The notes: generated by a model from the sequence alone, not told the origin. 64,000 nt of DNA from Watersipora subatra (GCF_963576615.1 NC_088710.1:186001-250000); one strand, 5' to 3'; shown: positions 11,501-26,500, counted from the stretch's first letter. Numbers and translations are program-made.

Positions 11501-14500
11501 TTCAAGGATAACCAAGTGATTTGATATCTGTAGTAGTTCAAGGATAACCAAGTGATTTGATATCTGTAGTAGTTCAAAGATAACAAAGTGATCTGATACC
11601 TGTAGTAGTTCAAGGGTAACCAAGTGATCTGATATCTGTAGTAGTTCAAGGATAACCAAGTGATTTGATATCTGTAGTAGTTCAAAGATAACAAAGTGAT
11701 CTGATATCTGTAGTAGTTCAAACATAACCAAGTTATCTAATATCTGTAATAGCGCAAGGATAACCAAGTGACCTGATATCTGTAGTAGTTCAAGGGTAAC
11801 CAAGTTATCTGATATCTGTAGTAGTTCAAGGATAACCAAGTGATCTGATACCTGTAATAGTTCAAGGGTAACCAAGTGATCTGATACCTGTAGTAGTTCA
11901 AGGGTAACCAAGTGATCTGATACCTGTAGTAGTTCAAGGGTAACCAAGTGATCTGATATCTGTAGTAGTTCAAGGGTAACCAAGTGATCTGACATCTGTA
12001 GTAGTTCAAGGATAACAAAGTGATCTGATATCTGTAGTAGCTCAAGGATAACAAAGTGATCTGATATCTGTAGTAGTTCAAGGATAACCAAGTAATCTGA
12101 TATCTGTAGTAGTTCAAGGGTAACCAAGTGATCTGATACCTGTAGTAGTTCGAGGATAACAAAGTGATTTGATATCTGTGGTAGCTCAAGGATAACCAAG
12201 TGATCTGATACCTGTAATAGTTCAAGGGTAACAAAGTGATCTGATACCTGTAGTAGTTCAAGGGTAATCAAGTGATCTGATATCTGTAGTAGTTCAAGGG
12301 TAACCAAGTGATCTGATACCTGTATTAGTTCAAGGGTAATCAAGTGATCTGATATCTGTAGTAGTTCAAGGGTAACCAAGTGATATGACATCTGTAGTAG
12401 TTCAAGGATAACAAAGTGATCTGATATCTGTAGTAGTTCAAGGATAACCAAGTTATCTGATATCTGTAGTAGTTCAAGGATAACCAAGTGATTTGATACC
12501 TGTAATAGTTCAAGGGTAACCAAGTGATCTGATATCTGTAGTAGTTCAAGGGTAACCAAGTGATCTGATACCTGTAGTAGTTCAAGGATAACAAAGTGAT
12601 CTGATATCTGTAGTAGTTCAAGGATAACCAAACGATCTGATACCTGTAATAGTTCAAGGGTAACCAAGTGATCTGATATCTGTAGTAGTTCAAGGATAAC
12701 CAAGTTATCTGACATCTGTAGTAGTTCAAGGATAACCAAGTGATCTGATACCTGTAGTAGTTCAAGGATAACCAAGTTATCTGATATCTGTAGTAGTTCA
12801 AGGATAACCAAGTGATCTGATACCTGTAGTAGTTCAAGGGTAACCAAGTGATCTGATATCTGTAGTAGTTCAAACATAACCAAGTTATCTGATATCTGTA
12901 GTAGTTCAAGGATAACCAAGTGATCTGATACCTGTAGTAGTTCAAGGGTAACCAAGTGATCTGATATCTGTAGTAGTTCAAGGGTAACCAAGTGATCTGA
13001 TACCTGTAGTAGTTCAAGGATTACAAAGTGACCTGATATCTGTAGTAGTTCAAGGGTAACAAAGTGATCTGATATCTGTAGCAGTTCAATGATAACCAAG
13101 TGATCAGATACCTGTAGCAGTTCAAGGATAACCAAGTGATCTGATACCTGTAGTAGTTCAAGGATAACAAAGTGATCTGATATCTGTAGTAGTTCAAGGA
13201 TAACCAAACGATCTGATACCTGTAATAGTTCAAGGGTAACCAAGTGATCTGATATCTGTAGTAGTTCAAGGGTAACCAAGTGATCTGATACCTGTAGTAG
13301 TTCAAGGATAACCAAGTTATCTGATATCTGTAGTAGTTCAAGGGTAACCAAGTGATCTGACATCTGTAGTAGTTCAAGGATAACCAAGTGATCTGATACC
13401 TGTAGTAGTTCAAGGATAACCAAGTTATCTGATATCTGTAGTAGTTCAAGGATAACCAAGTGATCTGATACCTGTAGTAGTTCAAGGGTAACCAAGTGAT
13501 CTGATATCTGTAGTAGTTCAAGGATAACCAAGTGATCTGATACCTGTAGTAGTTCAAGGGTAACCAAGTGATCTGATATCTGTAGTAGTTCAAGGGTAAC
13601 CAAGTGATCTGATACCTGTAGTAGTTCAAGGATAACAAAGTGACCTGATATCTGTAGTAGTTCAAGGGTAACAAAGTGATCTGATATCTGTAGCAGTTCA
13701 ATGATAACCAAGTGATCAGATACCTGTAGCAGTTCAAGGATAACCAAGTTATCTGATATCTGTAGTATTTCAATGATAACCAAGTGATTTGATACCTGTA
13801 GTAATTCAAGGGTAGTCAAGTGTGTTTTTATTTTTAGTAAACAAACAACAAGATTAAACATGGAGTGTGAACATAAAGTGAACATGCATTTTTACAGTTA
13901 TAGGGTTAGTTATACATGTCTAAATTAAAATGTGCTTTCAACTTGGTAGCTTTAAAGCTTTGCAACTTCCACTTCTGTGGTTTCTTCCAACTCACATTTT
14001 CTGCTTCCCTTTCAGGGTCATCTTTTTTCAGACTTCAACTCCAACTTGTTACTTAACCTGGCAACCAATCATTTACATAACCCAAACATAAAAAATTCTA
14101 GTTTATGCTCATGTAGTTATTGGGCAGTTTAACCGATTTTAACACTGGAGGGGCCACCTATTAGCTAAGGCTGTACCAGTTTAGGATCCAAGTCTACTGG
14201 TAGTCATTCTTACTCCTTATACCAGCAAATGCAATGAGACACAAATTTGTCTTTTGTTTAAGAGTCTTTGTACACCTGTCTGTCTGTTTGTCTGTGATGA
14301 ATTAATCTGTTAATATTATTTACAAAAACAGCTCATTTTTATTATTGTGTAACTTACTTTTTTAATGCATAATAGTTCCTATGCTGAATAATTATTATAT
14401 AACTGATGTATATAGGTCATTGTACTACTAGAACTACAAACTCATAGTTTTATAGATAAGGCTGCTCTTATTCAATTAGTGATTTCAATTTCTTCATATG

Positions 14501-17500
14501 AGTTCAGACTCATACAAGTTTATTCCTAAAATACTCATTCTGTAGAAAACCTTTTTATCCAAAGATAATCTTGCAGAGTTTCCTTGTTTGTTTCAACCCT
14601 GGTGGTTTACTACTACTAATAGTTCAGGCGTCTCACATATGTAAATCTTTCAATTAATCTTATTTCTTCACTAGTAATGATTATGCTTAACTTATTATAA
14701 GCTTATGCTTATTATGATTAATAGACATCATTGTGATCTCTTTAAAGCTGGTTTTATGAACATTTGTAACCACATGTTAGTACCTGCCATCACTTGCCAT
14801 CATATCTGTCAGTTGCCTACCTGAAACAGATCTAGAAAAGTGCTGAATCAACATTTTGACATACTCGAACTATCATGCTACAAGTTGTTTCATGTACTCC
14901 GTGCTATCTTTCCTAGTCTGGAGTGTTTGAAACAGAAGCTTCAGTCGTCCACATTATATCATATTATTTGCTGGAGTTGTATGCATTAGCCAGTAGACTT
15001 CACCATGGACTCTTCTAGTATGATGAGCAGTTTTCTTATTTCTTACTCACATCTGATGGATGCTGATCAGTGAATGACTGTTACAAGATGAGTGAGGATA
15101 TTTTGTAGGTCAGGTTTAAGGTCATATGAAAGAGAGAAACTGGTTCTTCAACTTCCTAATGGCAGCTCTATTACGCAATTTACTTACATAGGTGTGGGAA
15201 TACTTTCCAGTATGGTAAGAAAATCTCAAACAATAAAATTCACCATGATGAATCAGATCTCTGACTGAAAGCCTGGATAAGCTAGAATATTAGCAATTAA
15301 TGAAGCATTTATTTCTTTAAAATCAACAGCGGTATTAAGTTCCGAAGTCTCCTGTATCCTCAAGTTCAGAATTAGGTTTTGTATAAAGATGACTTTTGTT
15401 TATGTATTTTATGTTGCTGCCTTTTCCTACACCTGGACTCTTTCGTAGCGGATCTTCTTTAGTTTAACTCATATCTATACATTTGAAATGAAAGCCCTAG
15501 TGTACATACAGATATCTTATACATAGAGGATATGTGTATAGTGTACATACAGATACCTTATACATAGAGGATATGTGTACAGTGTACATCCAGATACCTT
15601 ATACATGGAGGGTATGTGTATAGTGTACATACAGATATCTTATACATAGAGGGTATGTGTATAGTGTACATCCAGATACCTTATACACAGAGGGTATGTG
15701 TATAGTGTACATACAGATACCATATACATAAAGGGTATGTGTATAGTGTACATACAGATATCTTATACATAGAGGATATGTGTATAGTGTACATCCAGAT
15801 ACCTTATACACAGAGGGTATGTGTATAGTGTACATACAGATACCTTATACATAGAGGATATGTGTATAGTGTACATACAGATACCATATACATAAAGGGT
15901 ATGTGTATAGTGTACATACAGATACTTTATACATAAAGGGTATGTGTATAGTGTACATACAGGTACCTTATACATAAAGGGTATGTGTATAGTGTGCATA
16001 CAGATACCTTATACATAAAGGGTATGTGTATAGTGTACATACAGATACTTTATACATATAGGGTATGTGTATAGTGTGCATACAGATACCTTATACATAA
16101 AGGGTATGTGTATAGTGTGCATACAGATACCTTATACATAAAGGGTATGTGTATAGTGTACATACAGGTACCTTATACATAAAGGGTATGTGTATAGTGT
16201 ACATACAGATACTTTATACATAAAGGGTATGTGTATAGTGTACATACAGGTACCTTATACATAAAGGGTATGTGCATAGTGTACATACAGATACCTTATA
16301 CATAAAGGGTATGTGTATAGTGTACATACAGATACCTTATACATAAAGGGTATGTGTATAGTGTACATACAGATACCTTATACATAAAGGGTATGTGTAT
16401 AGTGTACATACAGATACCATATACATGGAGGGTGTGTGTATAGTGTACATGCAGATACCTAATCCATAGAGGGTATGTGTATAGTGTACATGCAATTACC
16501 CTATCCATAGAGGGTATGGGTATAATGTACTTGTAGATACCTTATACATATAGGGTATGTGTACAGTCTACAGTGTACATATAAATACTTTATATATAAA
16601 GGGTATGTGTACAGTGTACAGTGTACATACAGATACCTTATATGTGCATGGTATTTGAAATGATTTGTAGGCCTCTCACAGCAGCAGAATAACTAGATTA
16701 GTTTATTTGCTGATTGTCATACTCATATGCCTTGTTTATAGAGGGTCAATGTAGGCCTGCCTAGATTTGTGTAAATGCTCAATAACTGAATGCCTGCCAT
16801 ATACCAGGAATGTTATTGCTGGTGTCAACCGCGAATCATCTTTTCAACCTATTTATTACCATATTAATAGGATAATGTTGAAAGTCGCGTGTAGAAGATA
16901 ACTCCAAGTTTATGATAGTTATTCAGCACACCTTTACCTCATCAACGCTAGAGTTGTTTTTTTTACCATTACAACAGTTATTACATACATTTCAAGGAGC
17001 TACTAGGAGGAGCAGATATTCCTACTAGCTTTAGTGTTCCGGCTCCAGTAGAGATAGGGACATTTACAACGCGTGCCCATTTGGTCAGCTCTGGTACTGT
17101 CACTGTACTCACAGATCGATTGATTCAAATTAAAGCATTCACTTATGATGGCAATGGTCCAGGTATGTATTTCTCAGTGGAACTCTTGTGTCGTATGTGA
17201 AACTTTTAGTAAATAAATGAGGTTGTCAGAGACTTTACAGTCCATTAAAGCAATAGTTTCAATAGATTTAATTAGCAACACCATTCATAGTTTAAGTTAA
17301 TAGTGTGCTTCATAGACTTATCTGCTAGCATATTCATTAGTTTTGTGCTACAAGTGCCTCCAGTAAAGCCTCAATATGACTTGGATGCCTGTTGGTAATA
17401 CATATACATGTAGATAGCACATGTTCCGGTCTTTCTCCTTCAAGGTTCAATTGATGTGTAACAGTTTGGAAATTTCCTAGAATGACATCCAAGTCCTATT

Positions 17501-20500
17501 GCTTTTTGGTACAAGTGCATTACTCCATCTTGCACATTTAGACCGTGACAATCTTAATTGTTCACGATGCCAACTCATTGGTTTGGACAACTATTCACTT
17601 TAGGAATTAGTGAGTCATAATTTCCTGCTACTCTAAAACTCTGGGTTACTGTACAGGCTTGTCTCTCTCTAGGCCTATAAACTCTGGGTTACTGTACAGG
17701 CTTGTCTCTCTCTAGGCCTATAAACTCTGGGTTACTGTATAGGCTTGTCTCTCTCTAGGCCTATAAACTCTGGCTTACTGTACAGGCTTGTCTCTCTCTA
17801 GGCCTATAAACTCTGGGTTACTGTACAGGCTTGTCTCTCTCTAGGCCTATAAACTCTGGGTTACTGTGCAGGCTTGTCTCTCTCTAGGCCTATAAACTCT
17901 GGGTTACTGTACAGGCTTGTCCCTCTCTAGGCCTATAAACTCTGATATTTTAATCACAGTTTTGCTAATCAAGATGGCTTGAGAGCTTGAATCTCAACCA
18001 ATGTTTAGTTTTAGTAACTGAAAAAACAACGCTCTTGCTTTGGTTAGTAGATGAGTTTCTAAATTTAAACTAAGAACTAGTTGCGAGTTATTTTTATTGC
18101 AGATGCTTTCTTTTACGTTGGTACTACAGACAGAGTGTCTATCCAGAGAGCACCTTATGGAATAATACCAGATGAAAATGGAGTAACGTAGGCTTTATTT
18201 CTGTTTACTGCTTGCCAAAACCGTGTTCCGGTTAAACTATTCTGTTTTGGAATACCTGAGACTTGCAACAGCTACTAACAGCTATTAACAGCTACTAACA
18301 GCTACTAACAGCTATTAACAGCTACTAACAGCTATTAACAGCTTATTAACAGCTATTAACAGCTTATTAACAGCTATTAACAGCTACTAACAGCTATTAA
18401 CAGCTACTAACAGCCACTAACAGCCACTAACAGCTATTAACAGCTATTAACAGCTATTAACAGCTACTAACAGCCACTAACAACTATTAACAGCTATTAA
18501 CAGCTGCTAACAGCTACTAACAGCTATTAACAGCTATAAAATGGCAAACCTGAATATTTTTCCTCTTGCATATTTTGATGTTCATTATAACCTATTCTTA
18601 CCTACTTGCTATATGAAAGCACTTGTTATATGCAAGCGCTTGCTATATGTAAGAACTTGCTATATGTAAGCGCTTGCTATATGTAAGCACTTGCTATATG
18701 TAAGCGCTTGCTATATGTAAGTACTTTCAGTACAGCTTTTGTTGGCCTGTTAACAAACCGGGTGTAACACTGAGCCGTTAAACTGTGTTATGTTATGAGT
18801 GAAAGTGTGGGTTTCAGGAATCTGTCATATGCTCTGGATTATTCTAAAAAAACTTGCTTGTGTTTTGTCGAATTATGGTTCACTGTTTTTGCTTATTTTT
18901 TTCATGTCTTCCCTAGAGCTACGAAGGCAGGCCGATACAACTCTAAAGACATAACTCTCACCCTCCCCAGCACCATATCAGCTACAGATCTTAAATGGCT
19001 CAGCATGTTTTGCATCTCCTACAGCCACAATTTTGGAGAAGTTGTCTTTCCAAGCAACTTGAATGTGCCGGCTCATATTGATACAGGTGAGGATATGGTG
19101 TATGATTGGCTCAAGTAAAAACCTATAGAATAATTTGCTCAGTTATTCATTGTGTTAAACATATTTTAACATGCACTATGAGTTGGTTTGTTAAAACCTA
19201 TTTAAGGCTGGATGTGTGGTTCTGTTGTAACTTGCCATTGTTGTCAAAAGAAAACCATGGTTGAAAGAGAGTTCATAACAACAGGAATTGTTGAGGGTCT
19301 TCCACTGACTTCTGTGTTCAGTTGGTTAGTAGCTACAAAAGTATTTATGCAGAGGTCAATGCTCCTGTTGAGGCATTGTCTCCATAGTGTCTAGTAATCG
19401 GCCTTGGTTAGTGGTAGCTACAGTTGTCAGCCTTAGTGGTTGCTACAGCTGTCAGCCTTGATCAGTGGTAGCTACAGCTGTTAGCCTTGGTCAGTGGTAG
19501 CTACAGTTGTCAGCCTTGGTCAGTAGTAGCTACAGCTGTCAGCCTTGGTCAGTGGTAGCTACAGCTGTCAGCCTTGGTCAGTGGTGGCTACAGCTGTTAG
19601 CCTTGGTCAGTAGTAGCTACAGCTGTCAGCCTTGGTCAGTGGTAGCTACAGTTGTCAGCCTTAGTGGTTGCTACAGCTGTCAGCCTTGATCAGTGGTAGC
19701 TACAGCTGTTAGCCTTGGTCAGTGGTAGCTACAGTTGTCAGCCTTGGTCAGTAGTAGCTACAGCTGTCAGCCTTGGTCAGTGGTAGCTACAACTGTTAGC
19801 CTTGCTCAGTGGTAGCTACAACTGTTAGCCTTGGTCAGTAGTAGCTACAGCTGTTAGCCTTGGTCAGTAGTAGCTACAGCTGTTAGCCTTGGTCAGTGGT
19901 AGCTACAGCTGTCAGCCTTGGTCAGTGGTAGCTACAGCTGTCAGCCTTGGTCAGTGGTAGCTACAGCTGTTAGCCTTGGTCAGTGGTAGCTACAGTTGTC
20001 AGCCTTGGTCAGTAGTAGCTACAGCTGTCAGCCTTGGTCAGTGGTAGCTACAACTGTTAGCCTTGCTCAGTGGTAGCTACAACTGTTAGCCTTGGTCAGT
20101 AGTAGCTACAGCTGTTAGCCTTGGTCAGTAGTAGCTACAGCTGTTAGCCTTGGTCAATGGTAGCTACAACTGTCAGCCTTGGTCAGTAGTAGCTACAGCT
20201 GTCAGCCTTGGTCAGTGGTAGCTACAACTGTTAGCCTTGCTCAGTAGTAGCTATAGTTGTCAGCCTTGGTCAGTGGTAGCTACAGCTGTTAGCCTTGGTC
20301 AGTGGTAGCTACAACTGTCAGCCTTGGTTAGTGGTAGTTACAGTTGTCAGCCTTGGTCAGTGATAGCTACAGTTGTCAGCCTTGGTCATTAGTAGCTACA
20401 GTTGTCAGCCTTTGTTAGTGGTAGCTACAGCCGTCAGCCTTGGTCAGTGGTAGCTACAGCCGTCAGCCTTGGTCAGTGGTAGCTACAGCTGTTAGCCTTG

Positions 20501-23500
20501 GTCAGTGGTAGCTACAACTGTCAGCCTTGGTTAGTGGTAGCTACAGCTGTTAGCCTTGGTCAGTGGTAGCTACAGTTGTTAGCCTTGGTCAGTGATAGCT
20601 ACAGTTGTCAGCCTTGGTCAGTGGTAGCTACATCCGTCAGCCTTGGTCAGTGGTAGCTACAGCTGTTAGCCTTGGTCAGTGGTAGCTACAACTGTCAGCC
20701 TTGGTTAGTGGTAGTTACAGTTGTCAGCTTTGGTCAGTGATAGCTACAGTTGTCAGCCTTGGTCATTAGTAGCTACAGTTGTCAGCCTTGGTCAGTGGTA
20801 GCTACAGCCGTCAGCCTTGGTCAGTGGTAGCTACAGTTGTCAGCCTTTGTCATTGGTAGCTACAGCCGTCAGCCTTGGTCAGTGGTAGCTACAGCTGTTA
20901 GCCTTGGTCAGTGGTAGCTACAGTTGTCAGCCTTTGTTAGTGGTAGCTACAGTTGTTAGCCTTGGTCAGTAGTAGCTACAGTTGTTAGCCTTAGTCAGTA
21001 GTAGCTACAGTTGTTAGCCTTGGTCAGTAGTAGCTACAGTTGTTAGCCTTGGTCAGTAGTAGCTACAGCTGTCAGCCTTGATTAGTAGTAGCTACAGCTG
21101 TCAGCCTTGGTCAGTAGTAGCTACAGCTGTCAGCCTTGATCAGTAGTAGCTACAGTTGTCATTTGGTTTAAAATATTATTGTATTGTTCCTCTCGTCTCT
21201 GTAATTTACCATTTAGCTGAAACTTAATAAAAACTCAATGTATTTTTTTTACGATTATGAGTGTCTCCTTCCATTGAAAACAGATTCACGTTGAACTATG
21301 AAAGTCTCATGTATGATAAGGCAAATATGATGAGTTATGGATTAGAAGTAATGAAGCTGTTAGGGTGAGCCACTTATTATACATGTACTTGTCAACTCTC
21401 TGAACATTATATGATAAAACTTTTACAAGGCCTTCAACTATGTTGTCTGGAATCACTGAGTGGTTAATCTTGACTATATTAGAGCTCATAGCATCTGTCT
21501 CTGACTAGAGTAAACTAAGAAGTAAAACCAACCAAACACACTCAGACTTCTTAGTAATTGCATCAATGAAATTATTTATAGCTGCTGACTACTTTGTCAC
21601 ATGTTTTATTTGATTCACTATAAAGCATTAGCTAAGAACCTATCATGTATTATAGCACTAGACATTTTGTGTCCAGCGGGTAAGCGGGTAACGGCCTAAC
21701 AGTTTCAGTGTATGGATTGTAGTTGTACCAGCTGCCAATGAGGAAGTTAACTGCGAAGCACTGAGTGATGACCTTCAGATATCTTGGTCCATATCTGGAG
21801 GCAACATTATTATGGAGTTGGCTGGAAGAATCGGTAAGTCATGGCCATTAGTTGTTAAAATTATGGTAACGGTGCTTCTTAGGTCGGTAAAACGCGCATA
21901 CAACGCATGCGCAACATGCATACAAGGCTCTAGCAACGCACAAACATTACGAATACAACGCGCATACACTAGCATCACAACGAAAAAAACGCATTAAAGA
22001 GCTCAAGGTTGCTATACAAAGGAGTTTAATGTTTTAGATAACTGTTTTATAACAGATAATAAATAGAATACTTTGTGTAATGTTTTAGACTTGTTTTATT
22101 AACACACTATAAATATAAATATTTTGTTGTTAATGCGTTGTTAATTATTAGTGTCGGAGTTGTATCCACAATGTATGTGCGTTGCTAGTGCATTGTGTGT
22201 GTGTTGCTAGTGCGTTGCTAGTGCGTTGTATGTGCGTTGCTAGTGCGTTGTATGCGCGTTTTACCGACCTAAGATGCACCGTTACCAAAATTATTGCTTT
22301 CAATGAGATTGTTTAGAAATTATTTACAAAATAATTCGGTGGAAAACTTTGTTTTAGCATTGAAACCTTCCCTTCTAAACAGAGATAGTGCAACAACAAT
22401 GTTTTTAATTAACGTCATTGTGCAATATACGTATATATATATATACATATATGTATACAATATGTGTATATATACATATATTGTATACAATAATTGTGTA
22501 CAATATATGTATACAAGTAGTCTAACTAACCATTGGCTGCCTGAGGACTGGCGTAAGTAGTCTGACTATTGGCTATCTGAAGACTGGCCATAACTAGTTG
22601 AGCTAACTATTGGCTCTCTAAGAATTGGCCATAAGGAGTCTAGCTAACTATTGGCTATCTGAAGACTGGCCATAACTAGTCGAGCGAACTATTGGCTGTC
22701 TGAGAATTGGCCATAAGTAGTCTAGCTAACTATTGGCTGCTTGAGGACTGCAGGAAATACCCGTATTCGTCCTGGTCATGTCATGAGATGCTACTGGAAA
22801 CCTTTAAGGCTGTTTGATCAAGAGTTGTCTTGCCATGTAAATTAGTTCCACCTAAGCAAGCTAATTGGGAAACTAGTTGATGAGTAAAGTTACATGTATC
22901 TGTATTGTGCAATGAAGGTTAGACTAATGTAGACTGAATGATTGATGTATGAAGGCACAGTGACACACCAGGAACATCTTGCTCTAATGAATAGATAGCA
23001 TGGTCACAACACTCTCTGATTATTCCTTATCTGCTTTACAACTGCTATTACACAGACAGGAGCACTGACTACATGGCATTTGGACTGAGTGGCAGCACCG
23101 AAAGACCCATGATGATTGGCTCAGATGTAGTGGTAGTCGACTATAGAGAAGGCATGGAGCCTCGAGCAATAGATTATTATATTGAAGGATACTCACAGGT
23201 ACATGTATAAGCGTTGTTAACAAACCTTGTAAGTAGGTACATACATGTACCTACTTGTGGAAAAGTTTTCAAGTTCAGTCTACTAGTTCAATAGGTTTTC
23301 TAGATAAGAGTTGTCCGTGTACTTAATTCTCAAATGTACATATCTGCAGCTTGAGTATGTGTATTCAGTGCTCAACATTTGGAGGAGTGTGTCCAGATTC
23401 AAGTCCATTTCTCTCTTCAAATGATGATGCTTCTGTGATAAATGGAGAGGTAAATCAAGGGATCACACGTGTGTCGTACCGCAGATCACTGACCACAGGT

Positions 23501-26500
23501 ACACAGGCTAGACAGTCACTTGATGCAAAATTTATATTTTGCTGTGATTCAATAGATGCTATTTACTTATTGTACCTTTGATCTTCTTTTATATATACTT
23601 GTACCGCCTATATTTTCTCAGCATTGAGTCACTCTGTAACTCTCCATGCAACTATATACCTACAGCTGACATTGCAACCGGCAAAGATCAGGAGTATTTG
23701 ACAGATGGCACTTTTCAGCAGATAGTCTGGTCTGTTGGTCCAATTAACTCCCTCGATCAGGCAGCTAAACACTATACTGTTGGAGGACGAATAACTGGTA
23801 GGAGTTATCCGCTCAGCTCTCTAGTTTAGATTACTTTAGTAAATCTGAACAAAATCAAACAGTAATATAATATTTTCTTCATCTGCGTGCATTTTTCTAT
23901 TTCAGCTTCAAAAACTATCAACTTTGGGCGATCAAAAATTAACAACTGTCCAGTATTTGGCGTTCAGGAAAGACAGGAGTTGCCTCTTTTCAAACCTCAT
24001 CACCTTTATGGAAAGGAAGGAGTTGTCTTCACAGTAGAGATCGGTCCATCATGGTCAGAGCAAGGCTATAAAGCTATCACAGGTAAAGAGACTGAACGCC
24101 TTCCTGATGAGGCTGCAAGGGCTTTAAAACTAGACTACTATTTATCCATTTAAAGAATGGTGACAGAAACTAGTAAACAACAAGTAGACGTCATACTTGT
24201 CACAGTTGCAGAAAGAATACTGACGAGCATCTTCATTGTTATTATTATTATTGTTATTATTATTATTATTACGGCTGCTACATTGTTTCTCTGTTTCTGC
24301 CAAGCTTTAATTTTAAAAAACATTAAATATATTAAAATATATTATTATCCTCTTAAATTGTTAACAAATTTTGCCAGGTAATCTCTCTTTTTTATCACCA
24401 GTACACTTTAACTGTGAGATCTGAAAAGATTTAGCCTGTTCACTCTCGAAGCGTCTCATAGAAAACTTACACTTGTTTGCCTAAGGTAAAGCATTGGAAC
24501 ATATATTTAGTTTTTAACAAACTACCGTAGCAAGTACATGTATATATTTCAACTTCCATTCTACGTGTAGCTGGGGCACTATATATAAACTAGTATGTAT
24601 TTTGTTTAACATTTGCTTTGCTTTGTATAGATTTCTATTAGGATTTCTCTTGCCCTGTCTATGCAGTATGAGCTATTAAACTGCATTGTGGGTTTGCTGT
24701 AAGAAAAGATGTACAGTTAAATGTGCGCCGATAATTTGCTGTTTAGATTTTTCCAACGTTTCTTCCTAGGCCTCCCTTCATGGGGCATAGCTTGGTACAT
24801 CAATGGACTCCTTGTACCAGAGTTGCATTTGAAGAGAGGCGTGTCATATACATTCAAAGTAGCTGGAGGAACTGACAGTAGGGAAGCATCAAGATACCAC
24901 CCCTTCTATTTCACCGATAGCCCCGAAGGCGGCTATGGACAGGTAGAGTTAAACTAACCTGTTTACCAACTTTCATACACACATCTATGATGAGGTCTGA
25001 TCCTTCCTTTGTCCTTGATGAGAAACTTTACCTTCTGTCATGTGTCCGTACCTTGGTTACAGAACTTCATGTATAATTAATGTTTGTATCTTTGGTCATA
25101 CATATTCACTGTCAGTCATACACCTTTGTTTCCGGTTACAAAATTTCGCCTTTTGTTACAAAACAGTTTTTTTGTTACAAACCCTCTTTTTGGTTACACT
25201 CTTTTATTTTAGTTAACTTTTTAGTAGCAGAACTTCACTCATTGTTATATATTGTGGTTGCGTTGCAGTCTGGAGAAGGGAACATCTATGAAGGAATGGT
25301 AGCAGAAGAGCTGCAGAACTTTGCAGGTAATTGTTGTACCCTGACACTTTGCATGCCTTCAACCTGCTTTTCAGGTGTTTATGCAGCATTCTGCTAGCCA
25401 ATCAACAGCCACAACATACCCCTTAAATTATTAGACAATTTGTATTTTTCAATATTTTTCTGCAGTGGGTGACTATTGTGAGTGGAAGTTCAACATTGAA
25501 GCAGAAGACAAAATTTACCAATGTTTTGAGGAATTACAGAAAGACCTCTATTTGGAGTGTGTAAATGACAGCATCGGGTACACGGAATTTGTTTTCACTC
25601 CTGGCAGCCAGCATCCAGACACCATCTACTACCAGGTAAAGAGAAGATGTCATGGAATGGCTTTAAGCTATTGAGTAGCGATCAGCTCATACTTTAAAAA
25701 GGCAAAGTTTAATTAATAGACCAAAACAGAAGTTTATTTAAGGATACAAACACGAATAGTTCACTGCTCATCCCATCTCAGTGAGCTTATCTCAGGCTCT
25801 TTGTTTAGCAATGTGCCATAAACTTTGAATAGTACAAAAACATGCCATTTAGCAATTGTTACATGAAAGGTTTTGCTGCAAAACTGACCGAGCTGATCTA
25901 AAATTTCTGATATTATATTAATTATAATTATATTAATAAATTTATAAAATTTCAATCAAAATTATTATAGAAAGTAATATTTTTATTGAAGGGTTTTTTA
26001 TGAATTATCCTTTACATATGAAGTTAGTTCATTTTGAGATCTGCCTTGAATGTTGGAGGAAACATTCGTATGACAACAGATTGTAATTTGTCCAACCATT
26101 TTGACAGCTGAAAGACTTATTATAGTCACTGCAGGTAATGACAGATGTAAGGTGAAAGCTACGTGTAGAAAACTAAATTATTAAAGAAAAAATAAATACA
26201 AATATATTTTCATTACTACTTTACTCTTTGAAGCATACAAGGTGCAGTGTAGGATTCCCTAGAGACATACAAGGTGCAGTGTAAGATTCCCTAGAGACAT
26301 ACAAGGTGCAGTGTAGGATTCCTTAGAGACATACAAGGTGCAGTGTAGAATTCCTTAGACACAAGGTGCAGTGTTGGCTTAGAGACATACAAGGTGCAGT
26401 GTTGGCTTAGAGACATACAAGGTGCAGGGTTGGCTTAGAGACATACAAGGTGCTGTGTTGGCTTATAGAGATATGTAAATTTAAAAACAAAGGTAATAAT

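Noticed and set aside
11030-13885. 951-codon minus-strand reading frame as a large leucine-rich repeat protein
   Set aside because: It is entirely a 36-bp minisatellite inside an intron, other minus-strand frames are open too, and no splice or start context supports it.
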